This document shows positions 55,992-64,000 of a DNA stretch of 64,000 nucleotides, one piece after another. A program made the position numbers and the translations under genes. The stretch is from Lithodes maja (taxonomy: Eukaryota > Arthropoda > Malacostraca > Decapoda > Lithodidae). Positions within the stretch are counted from its first letter, which is position 1. Each line of letters opens with the position of its first letter. The stretch is from positions 62,001-126,000 of the forward strand of contig JBAKBP010003091.1 of assembly GCA_037953745.1 (NCBI GenBank), read 5' to 3'. Under the pieces are notes generated by a model. That model saw only the letters and a list, made by a program, of their open reading frames with translations. It was not told the DNA's origin and searched no databases.

Positions 55992-56565
55992 TGTCGTGAA
56001 TTTAGATAAAGAGGTTAAATTGCATATCACTGGTACATGAAATATCCCAACAAATAGTTATAATATAATTACCAACGACGTAGTCGATGGGTGTAATCCA
56101 GTCCCCCACACACGGCTAATTCAATTGCTTGACATGTAGAAATGTTCACATAATACAATATAGATACAATGAACTTAGCTTAGAGGACTGGTGATGTAGG
56201 ACTGTTGTTATAGATTAGTATTTGTAGCACATGGTGAACTGTGGGTTGAGTCAGAGCCGGGGGGGGGGGGGGGGGAGATGTTGGCTGTATGGTGTTGATT
56301 GAGAGACTCAAGGGCCGGCGTCCGATCACTTCGCGAAATTACATATGGCTGCCGGCTCATAATAATTATAACCCATAACTTGGTTTCATGATACATCTAG
56401 AGCTGATGTAGGTATTTATACATTACAGTTAATATTTAACCTATACTTAAGAATAAACTACAATACACAAAGAACCAGCCGAAATCGTACATGCGATACG
56501 ATACCGCCAAATTCAAATGTCCTATTGGACCTAAAACTGTCGGGATCATTACCCTATTCCCGACA
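55992..56565 (-). repeat. BEL/Pao 3' LTR (574 bp)
   Basis: Bounded by the target duplication on one side and the purine tract on the other. Bases 56338-56565 match the 5' LTR at 63170-63397 with few differences; 55992-56337 has no partner. A G run lies at 56261-56276. Confidence 0.75.
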
Positions 56566-56629
56566 TATTGCCCGCCACCAAAAATTATATACAGGAGCTA
56601 TATACAGAGAACAAAAAAAGACATCGAAG

Positions 56630-59179
56630 TCAAAGATCACCTAGTTTGATCTTTGATCTCCAAAGATCCACGGAACTCATAGCCGCCCTCATTTTGGGAC
56701 GAGCGCCACCTGAAGCCTGAGGAGGATCATCCTTCTCATCATCAGCTGCCCCACCTTGAGGAGCACTGTCACCAGCACTCTCCCGCGGAGGGGTATCAGT
56801 AGAGACGCCAGGATCATCCGGCAGTTCTACATCCTGCTCCAAGGGATATAACCTTACGACTGGGCGAGTAGTAACCCCAGTCGAAGTTCGTATTCTAGCA
56901 ACCCTTATATGACCATCAATGCCCTGGAACAAATCGATAATCCTCCCAAGCTTCCAAAATAACCTAGGACGCTCATCATGAATCAGGACGATATCCCCGA
57001 TACGAGGCCATCGTTGATTCGTCCCTTTGATCTTATTGGAGTGACGCTCGCGAAGAGACAGCAAATATTCTTGGGTCCACCGTTTCCATAGATCGTCGGA
57101 CACCTTGTTTACATACTGGAAGCGACGACATGTGGCGTCAGCATTGCCGAACGTAGGGTCATGCAGATCTTCGTCATTTACGGACGATCTAGGAAAGGTA
57201 TTAAGGGTTCGTCCACGTGTTAGCATAGAAGGCGTAATGGGTAAGAGGTCATCAACATCTGCCGAGGTATAGGTCAAGGGCCTGTCGTTGACTGACATCT
57301 CAATTTCTATTAAGATGGTTTGCAACTCCCGTCTGGTCACCAGTGCCCTTCCTAATACCTTCTTCATGGCAGATTTGACGATACCGATTGTTCTCTCCCA
57401 AATCGCCCCGAACCATGGTGCACGTGCTGGTATAAATCTCCACTGACAACCCTTTCCAGTGAGGGTAGCCACAACTTGCGGGTCATCCATTAAACTCTGG
57501 AGATATTTAGAGGCCCCGACAAAACAAGTCGCATTATCGCTCATAATAATTTGAGGGAAACCATTGCGGCCTGCAAAGCGTCTTAGAGTATGCAAAAACC
57601 CCTCACTGGATAGGTCGTCAATCAATTCAATATGAATCGCTCTGGTTACCGCACATGTGAATAGAACACAATATACCTTTATGATATTACCGGGCGATTC
57701 TCTATCATGAATCACTCCGGTGTAGTCTACCTCGGTTACCTGAAATGGTTCAGTCCTTTGTACCCTGAACTCAGGTAAGGGAGGTAGATCAACTGGGGAG
57801 TAAGGCTTACCCTGTAATCTTTGACAGATAGTACAGCTATTGTGGATCCCTTTAATTGCTTGTCGCATCTTAGGGATCCACCAACGTTGTCGCATATACG
57901 CCAGAACATAATTTACGCCAAAATGTAGGCAGGTCCTATGGCATTGGCGAATCAACAGTTTGGTAATCAAATGAGAGGAGCTAAGGAGGACATGATATTT
58001 CGCAGAATCAATAATTTCCGCCTTTTGTATCCTGCCTCTACACTTAATTATGCCTCCTTCCATATATAATCCTAGCTGCCTCATTAAGTTTGAGGGTTTG
58101 GTCTTTGACTCCTTGCTCAGGATTTGATGCTCAGTAGGATAAGATTCCCTTTGTACTAAACATATTAGTTTCGCTCCTGCTGATCTCAATTCATGGAGTC
58201 TGATATGCTTCGAATCTTCACTAAGGAAAGACCCGTGAGCCCGACTTCTCATGTTGTTAAGGAAACGGTATATCCATACAAATACCCGTATTACTTTATC
58301 ATAGCTGCCGTAACGTTCCCACTCTACCAACTTGTTATCCTGATGTGTAGTACTCACATTCGAACTACTTAACACATCATCTTGGGGCCGACTTGAAGGG
58401 TCAGATACGCATTCCCTGAAATCCTGAGGCCATTCAGTTGGAGATATAAGCCATGGAGGTCCATGCCACCAAATAGAGGATGACATAAACTGTTGCGCCG
58501 AGATCCCCCGGGAAACTATGTCACTGGGGTTATCCCTGGTGCTCACATAGCGAAATATAGCTGTAGGAACTAAGTTATGTATCTCATCAGTGCGATTAGA
58601 AACATAAACAGGTAACACTTTCTGGCTGTGTACCCATGAAAGCGCTATTTGACTGTCGCTCCAGACATAGACGTTATTAATCTGTAGTATGTCTGCATAA
58701 GCATCCAGTGTAAACTTTATTAGACGAGCAGACAGAAGCAAAGCAGTAAGTTCTAATTTAGGAACTGTAATTTTCTTTATAGGGGCTACTTTGGCCTTTG
58801 CTATAGCCAGCGTCGCTTCACTACCATTGCACATGTATATGGCAGTACCGTACGCACTATTACTAGCATCAGAAAAGGCATGTAGATCCACCTGTTGACC
58901 ACTAATAACCTGACGATTAAGTTGGACCCTGCAACATGTGGAAAGGTCCAACCGAATCAACCGCCAAGTATCTTGTAACTCAGTCGGGAGGGGCGTGTCC
59001 CAATCTAGTTTTAGCCGCCACAGTTGCTGTAAAAACATACGAGCACGGATAGTTACAGGCAGCAAAAATCCTAGGGGATCAAACAACCTCGCTGACAAGC
59101 TTAAGCAGTTTCGCTTGGTCATAAGCTCACTGCCGCATGGGGTGTGACAGAAGGATATACAATCTGTGGTAGTGTCCAA
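56630..59179 (-). CDS. BEL/Pao pol, second part: RNase H and integrase
   Basis: 849 codons, first residues in the RT-connection region. The block LSARLFDPLGFLLPVTIRAR and HAFSDASNSAYG (RNase H, near residue 100) are BEL/Pao hallmarks. Integrase follows: a His/Cys finger (HRTCLHFGVNYV ... CTICQRLQG), then the catalytic core D (EVDYTGVI, near 483), D (MSDNATCF, near 546) and E (GAIWERTIG, near 593). The C-terminal tail is Pro/Asp-rich. The frame is displaced by one base from the upstream frame at a T run near 59185, so the original polyprotein was continuous. Otherwise intact. Confidence 0.9.
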   Translation of the reverse strand: MDTTTDCISFCHTPCGSELMTKRNCLSLSARLFDPLGFLLPVTIRARMFLQQLWRLKLDWDTPLPTELQDTWRLIRLDLSTCCRVQLNRQVISGQQVDLHAFSDASNSAYGTAIYMCNGSEATLAIAKAKVAPIKKITVPKLELTALLLSARLIKFTLDAYADILQINNVYVWSDSQIALSWVHSQKVLPVYVSNRTDEIHNLVPTAIFRYVSTRDNPSDIVSRGISAQQFMSSSIWWHGPPWLISPTEWPQDFRECVSDPSSRPQDDVLSSSNVSTTHQDNKLVEWERYGSYDKVIRVFVWIYRFLNNMRSRAHGSFLSEDSKHIRLHELRSAGAKLICLVQRESYPTEHQILSKESKTKPSNLMRQLGLYMEGGIIKCRGRIQKAEIIDSAKYHVLLSSSHLITKLLIRQCHRTCLHFGVNYVLAYMRQRWWIPKMRQAIKGIHNSCTICQRLQGKPYSPVDLPPLPEFRVQRTEPFQVTEVDYTGVIHDRESPGNIIKVYCVLFTCAVTRAIHIELIDDLSSEGFLHTLRRFAGRNGFPQIIMSDNATCFVGASKYLQSLMDDPQVVATLTGKGCQWRFIPARAPWFGAIWERTIGIVKSAMKKVLGRALVTRRELQTILIEIEMSVNDRPLTYTSADVDDLLPITPSMLTRGRTLNTFPRSSVNDEDLHDPTFGNADATCRRFQYVNKVSDDLWKRWTQEYLLSLRERHSNKIKGTNQRWPRIGDIVLIHDERPRLFWKLGRIIDLFQGIDGHIRVARIRTSTGVTTRPVVRLYPLEQDVELPDDPGVSTDTPPRESAGDSAPQGGAADDEKDDPPQASGGARPKMRAAMSSVDLWRSKIKLGDL

Positions 59180-59187
59180 TTTGTGGC

Positions 59188-61962
59188 CTAAAAATTCACC
59201 TCACTATTCTCAGTAGCTACACCGTCAGAAGCAAATTGACCTTTCAAAAGATCACTATTAGAGGCCCATTCTCTCAAGTATAAATGAGCCTTGGCAAATA
59301 TATCGCGGATCTCCCAGCATCTCTCGAGCAATAAATCTTCATCGTCTTCAGTGCCTTGAAGATTGTCCACATAGATCCCCTGCTTGATCTCATTCTTGAA
59401 GTCAGGATCTAGTCCAGCCTCCTCAAGATGACGCAAGATAGTAGCGTTGAGAAGGAACTGGGAACAGGTCGCCCCGAATAAGACGACTCTGAACCTGTAG
59501 ACCAGATACTCTGAATCTACATCCATTGGGTCCCGTGGCCATAAAAATCTTGTCGAGTCCCTGTCTTCACGATGGAGTTGAAGCATCAGGAAGGCCTTCT
59601 CAATATCGGCGACCCATGCAAACTTATGACATCTGAAGCGCAACATAATTTGCGCGAGATCAGAGACCAGGGACGGACCCGTGTACAGACAATCATTCAG
59701 GCTATAGGAGCGATCACTGGATTTAGCAGAGCAGTCATATACAATACGAACAGGAGTGGTGGAACTGTCCTTTTTAATCCCATGGTGAGCAAGGTAATGG
59801 ATGTTATCCCCATACTCACTGAGATCTACTCTCTCCACAAATCCACGTTGTACCTGCTCGGTTAAAAGTGCCGCATAAGTCTCGCAATAATTTGGATCCT
59901 TGACAAACTGCTTCTGAAGGCCACGTAACCTACCAAGTGCTAGATGGAAATTAGTAGGTAATTTACTCTTGTTATCATTCCAAGGGAGCCTTACCACATA
60001 CTGACCCCTGCCAGAGTCATACGTTACAGTCTCTTCATACGAGCTTAACGCTAGCTTGGATTCACGATCAAGTTCATGTGGGTCAATTCCAATATTGTCC
60101 AAGTCCCAAAGCCTATCTATATCAGTACATGTATTATCAGGCACATTTGGCCTAATATATTTATCTATGGGGCTTACTGCTACCTTGAGGACCGTAATCA
60201 CCTCCACCTGTGTGTCTTGAGAGGAAGTGGCATAGGATCCAGAAATGGCATACCCTTGTATCGTGGGGAGCATTATTAGCTTATCTACCCGCCGATATCC
60301 AGGGTGAACCAGGTCGTAGTAATAATCAGCTCCGACCAGTAGCATAATACCATTGTTAGCAGAGAGTTGATCATCCGCCAGTTTATAACCCTTGCTTCTG
60401 AGATATTTCAAATGTGGTTGAATCTCTGATGCAATATAGAAATTGGGTAGTGTGTCGACCACAACAGCCTTGATGGGACATACCTTTCTTCTACAAACAT
60501 AGGAAATCTCCACGATATCATAGTCACTGGAATCTATTTCACCAGTGAAACCATAGAGACGCAAATTCCCTTGACCCTTGCTGGTACACTTGAGCTGGGG
60601 TAATGATGACCGCAGAACGAATGACCTCTGTGAGCACTGGTCAAGTAAGGTGCGCGTCATTATAGTATTATTATTACTCCCCACTACTGGCAGCATCATA
60701 GTAGGAAGCAATTGACATTCTCGAGAAGCAATGGACATGGCAGATACTTTATCACCCTCGCTCTTACCTTTCTCATGTGACTCTTTGGGGGTTCTCCCCT
60801 TTTCTTTGCCATCGTGCCGATCAGACTGGGTGCAAAGGGAAAACCAATGTTTCCCCTTGGAATACTTACAAGGTTTGATGTAGGAATTGGTGCAAGTACT
60901 GTTGAAGTGGTCTCTTGCCAGACAGCTGGTACATAACTTAAGCGATTTAGCCTTGCCAATCTTCTGTGTAGCCTTAGGATACTTAGGACACTGATACCAC
61001 AGATGACCGTGGACACTGCACAACTTACAACCTAATGATATTGGCCTTTTCTGTTTAGGAGAAGTCTGTACCGGGAAAGCTGCAGTAGATAGCGACATCT
61101 CCACTTGTCGGTAGTGTCCAGTACTCTCCATATTGAAGACTTCAGTCTGGTACACCTGCACCAACACTTCCAAGTTTAGTGGAGAGTCGCTTAGTTGTCG
61201 TCTTAAGATTTCCTTTAGGGGAGAGGGTATCTTATTCAAGATATTAACACTAAATATTTCCTCCTTGGTGATGGCCATTGTCTCCATAGATCGGAGGAGG
61301 CTCTCAAAGGAGGCATAGTACTCCTTTAGGTCCGTCACATCATAGGATGGAGGATCTAGCGTGAAGAAATTAGTAATTAACACCGTCTTGATGACTTCCT
61401 CTCTCCCGTAAGTTCTCTTCAGCAACTCCACTGCAGACTCGTAGCTTGTAGCTTCTAGCTTGTACCCACTGGTCAACTTCAATGCCTCCCCTTTCAATTG
61501 ACCACAGAGATATGTGAACCTTTGGATGGATGTGAGTGTTTTATTATGATGGACGGAACAATCAAAGATATCCCAAAATCCAGTCCAGGTAGCCGAATCC
61601 CCGGAAAAGGTAGGCAAAGTAAGCTTCGGCAGGTTAAAACCAGTCGCCTTTGGTGTACCGGTATCCTAAACAGGGGTTGATTCTTGGGTGGAAGATAGTC
61701 TGGCTAAGGCTGTATTAACGTCCTCAAAGTACTCAAGATCTGCCGACATTTCTTCTTCCACATCGTCAGTAATTGCCAATAAACCATATACCTGCTGAGC
61801 ATAATTATCGTAAGTGGCTAGCGATTTAGTAACAGTAGCGAATTTACCCTTAATCTGATCAGCTGTGGCACTTAATAAAAATTCATCAAGATCTCTTAAA
61901 CACTTATTTAAACTTCCCTTCATCCCTCCCTTAAGAATCTTAAGTTTCTTCAAATCTGTCAT
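59188..61962 (-). CDS. BEL/Pao gag, protease and RT
   Basis: Reading starts at 61962 (MTDLKKLKILKGG), meets one in-frame TAG at 61666-61668 after STPV, and continues in the same frame to 59188. Regions: Gag helices with TFSGDSATWTGFWDIF (DUF1759 type), two Cys/His knuckles (CKLCSVHGHLWYQCP, CTSCLARDHFNSTC), the aspartic protease LLDQCSQRSFV (Asp-Gln in place of Asp-Ser/Thr), and the RT with RIVYDCSAKS, WVADIEKAFLMLQL and GIYVDNLQGT. YVDN in place of YVDD is, as far as I recall, found in other Pao-type elements and need not inactivate the enzyme. The TAG may be a mutation or a readthrough site between gag parts; mutation is likelier. Confidence 0.9.
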
Positions 61963-62180
61963 CGTTAAGGTCTAATTTTCAGCAACTTAAACTATAATGA
62001 AGTCAGACTACAAACCGTTAATCGCTTAGGAATCAACACCGGCAAACCCCCATTACTTAAGAAATTTACTCAAAAATAATTACATAATACTTACATCCCC
62101 TTTAACATAAACTATCGAAAGGAAATTATCTGACTAGACAACAACATAAAGTACACTGGGGCTATCTATGAGGAGACCGA
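61963..62180. other. Spacer between SGNH frame and gag
   Basis: AT-rich. 'agtcagactacaaaccgttaatcgcttaggaatcaacaccgg' at about 62000-62040 resembles 62920-62955 on the other side of the SGNH frame, so the hydrolase gene may lie in a duplicated leader. Confidence 0.5.
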
Positions 62181-62801
62181 CTACTGCGACGCAAGATAGT
62201 CCCTTACCATCTTAATGACCTTGGCCAACAAACGATCGCTGCCTTCATTGGTGAGGTGGACGCCGTCCTCGGACATATACTGGCTCCCAAAATTATATGG
62301 GGAGAATCGACCACCAAGGTGCTTGTATTTCCTCTTGAGGAGAGCATTGACTGAATTCTTCACCTTGTGGTATTCACCTGCCGGTATACCCCGAGGAGAC
62401 TCCCTCTGCTCTAACCCCAATACAAGGCAGCGACCATTCGTGGATGCCTCAATCTCAAAGGTCAACTCCTGGATCTTAGCCGCGAGGTCCTGCGGGACTA
62501 CCCCAGAGACGATGTCGTTTCCGCCCAACACTAATACAGTTATCTCGGGCCTTAGGCTCAAAAGACCATCCCAGGCCGGTTTGGACTTAATATTATCGAG
62601 AGTGGCTCCTGGGGCACTAAACACCCTCAATACAAAACCCGGGTCATAAAACTCTTGGCGGGAAACCCCTAGGCGACCAACATAACTGTGGCCTAATATA
62701 CCCACCACTTTCCCCGGGCTCTGATTGTATGAGGAGGTTGGTGTAAAATTCACCCCAATGCCACTTCCTGACGCAGCTGTGGGATGGTTCCTTTGAGCCA
62801 T
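62181..62801 (-). CDS. SGNH hydrolase carried by the BEL/Pao element
   Basis: Intact 206-codon frame from ATG at 62799-62801 to TGA. After about 30 disordered residues: GILGHSYVGRLG (nucleophile Ser within G-H-S, near residue 38), FSAPGATLDNI (Gly of block II), VLVLGGNDIV (block III, near 93), and EDGVHLTNEGSDRLL (Asp/His pair, near 178). These four blocks define the SGNH/GDSL hydrolase fold, whose members cleave ester bonds of lipids or sugars. The gene is in the sense of gag-pol, inside the LTR boundaries, 219 bp upstream of gag. It has no stop although gag and pol next to it each carry a lesion. The role is unknown; by analogy with LINE ORF1 esterases it may help particle or RNP traffic at membranes (inference). 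Confidence 0.88.
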   Translation of the reverse strand: MAQRNHPTAASGSGIGVNFTPTSSYNQSPGKVVGILGHSYVGRLGVSRQEFYDPGFVLRVFSAPGATLDNIKSKPAWDGLLSLRPEITVLVLGGNDIVSGVVPQDLAAKIQELTFEIEASTNGRCLVLGLEQRESPRGIPAGEYHKVKNSVNALLKRKYKHLGGRFSPYNFGSQYMSEDGVHLTNEGSDRLLAKVIKMVRDYLASQ

Positions 62802-63169
62802 GATGTATCGACAAAAGAATTAAATACTAAATCCATTAAAAGAAAGGGTAAGGTGAAGCACTAATTATTGAAAGCCCATTATAGGTAAGCCTAGTTGGTC
62901 AAGCTACAATCATGAGGTCTGACTATTGACTGTCAATCACTTAGGAATTAACAAAGACCGACACTCATGACCGCCACTATAAGCAACTAGGCATAGGCTA
63001 TTATGAAATTGAAATATAAAAGGTCACATGAGAACCCTCCCCACCAGCAAAATGAATAACGAGTCCCACAAAGACAAAACACAATGAACACCACAGGCCC
63101 ACCACCAAAGCGAAATGAACAGCTACCACAGACACCTGCAGGCCTAGCCTGCCTAGCCTAGCCTAGCCA
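62802..63169. other. Leader of the BEL/Pao element
   Basis: A TGGCTAGGC-type stretch read on the minus strand adjoins the 5' LTR (63140-63169, GCCTAGCCTAGCC repeats), where the primer site should be. No frame. Confidence 0.5.
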
Positions 63170-63397
63170 ATTACATATGGCTGCCGGCTCATAATAATTA
63201 TAACCCATAACTTGGTTTCATGATACATCTAAAGCTGATGTAGGTATTTATACATTACAGTTAATATTTAACCTATACTTAAGAATAAACTACAATACAC
63301 AAAGAACCAGCCGAAATCGTGCATGCGATACGATACCGCCAAATTCAAATGTCCTATTGGACCTAAAATTGTCGGGATCATTACCCTATTCCCGACA
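63170..63397 (-). repeat. BEL/Pao 5' LTR, 228 bp matching part
   Basis: Near-identical to 56338-56565. About 346 bp that the other LTR has beyond this is absent, so the U5 side seems deleted or replaced. Confidence 0.8.
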
Positions 63398-63402
63398 ATG
63401 AT

Positions 63403-64000
63403 GAAAAAAGAGAGCTTGGGCCTCTCGGAGGTTTACACGCTGCAGATGTTGAGTGCTTTCATCTGAAAGGGGCTTGTGGTCGCTATACATATTTGCGCCA
63501 GCACGCACGATGGTAGCGGATTTCCAACCCAAATGCTGTTTGACTATCTGGGATGGATGCAATCAGAGTGTCAAGTCTCAATCTCATGACCTCATCTTCC
63601 AGACGGACAGTATGTAACTTGAATTTAGTCCAGGCATCTACTGTTGATAGGAGTAAAATCAGCTTGTCACAATCACTACTCTTGTATGCTCCTTTCATGC
63701 ACCACACACATAGAGTCTTATCGTGAAGGACACCCATACTGGAGCGGAGCCTTTTAGGTGCACTGGCCTCTGGGGAAGGGTCTTGTTGATCTGATGCTTC
63801 ATCTCTTTCAAGACGTTCCTCGGATTTGTGTTTGCGTTTTTCGGCTTGAGAGAGCTTGCGCTTGCTGGATAATGATGCGTAACAAGTGCTATGCATGTGG
63901 TGACCCTTTGGTCCCTTCACCCAAGCCCCATTTTCATGTATATGTTGAAACTTATCAAGTTCTTTCCATTGTAAAGACTTTTCCCGGATGGATTCCCACT
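63403..64000 (-). pseudogene. Large unidentified protein, N-terminal part, runs off right edge
   Basis: Minus strand: KELDKFQHIHENGAWVKGPK, HHMHSTCYASLSSKRKLSQA, a basic/acidic linker, then CVWCMKGAYKSSDCDKLI and IRYHRACWRKYV, which resemble spaced Cys/His zinc ligands. A one-base insertion near 63486 then shifts the frame into SDHKPLSDE and REAQALFFHH, meeting 53607-55986 after removal of the BEL/Pao insertion. No function assigned. The true start is beyond the window. Confidence 0.6.

Larger units (their letters stand above)
55992..63397 (-). mobile_element. BEL/Pao LTR retrotransposon with extra SGNH gene
   Basis: The element runs TGTCG...CGACA and is flanked by ATGAT (55987-55991, 63398-63402). 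Excising it restores the host-like frame without a shift, which fixes the ends. Order on the minus strand: 5' LTR remnant (63170-63397), leader, SGNH hydrolase, Gag, protease, RT, RNase H, integrase, a purine-rich tract (TTTGGTGGCGGGC near 56572-56584) and the 3' LTR (55992-56565). The order PR-RT-RH-IN and the Gag and protease types (DUF1759, DUF1758 style) identify BEL/Pao. The copy has one stop in gag and one frameshift in pol. Confidence 0.9.

Noticed and set aside
59360..59385. YVDN read as an inactivated RT catalytic motif
   Set aside because: As I recall, YVDN occurs in other Pao-type elements, so it is not good evidence for loss of activity by itself.

Overview
The window reads as a repeat-dense nuclear locus from an invertebrate animal. 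Genes have introns with GT-AG junctions, microsatellites (GA, CA, GATA, TA, GTATT) are plentiful, and nearly every long reading frame belongs to a mobile element of a metazoan type (RTE and CR1-like LINEs, BEL/Pao, Ty3/gypsy, Helitron, piggyBac-like and Mutator-like short elements). A decapod crustacean or a similar aquatic arthropod is my best guess; nothing in the window fixes the species.

1-15 kb. A decayed LINE reverse transcriptase lies at the left edge (minus). Next comes the only convincing host gene: a plus-strand DM9 (DUF3421) gene with a Pro/Tyr-rich N-terminal exon, followed by exons at 3769-3959, 5145-5297 and 14662-14778. All exon phases fit. Decayed copies of two exons lie in its introns. 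An 8.2-kb Ty3/gypsy-type element (5655-13900, TSD ATAG) sits in the last intron. It has two nearly identical 1.85-kb LTRs, and its gag-protease frame has lost most of pol.

15-23 kb. A possibly functional LINE (15999-20812) carries an SGNH-hydrolase ORF1 and an endonuclease/RT ORF2. It is inserted inside a piggyBac-like MITE. CA-rich repeats and more MITEs follow.

23-31 kb. This part holds a 35-bp x 13 satellite, a 4.1-kb complex of five LTR-like units that each contain a tRNA-like Pol III promoter (23655-27787, TSD ATTCC), and a 24-bp minisatellite of about 78 copies.

31-47 kb. A Mutator-like fold-back element and two RTE LINE copies are present. A CR1-like LINE (with an SGNH ORF1) is split by the second RTE copy and by a 384-bp miniature LTR element. 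A fossil LINE and a Helitron nested in a dispersed repeat follow.

47-64 kb. After sparse sequence comes a broken multi-exon-length frame of an unidentified, probably repetitive protein family (minus). It is split by a 7.4-kb BEL/Pao element (55992-63397, TSD ATGAT) that carries an additional intact SGNH-hydrolase frame upstream of gag.

The main biological themes are three unrelated retroelements that each encode an SGNH hydrolase, non-autonomous LTR derivatives of unusual architecture, and deep nesting that gives a relative order of insertions.
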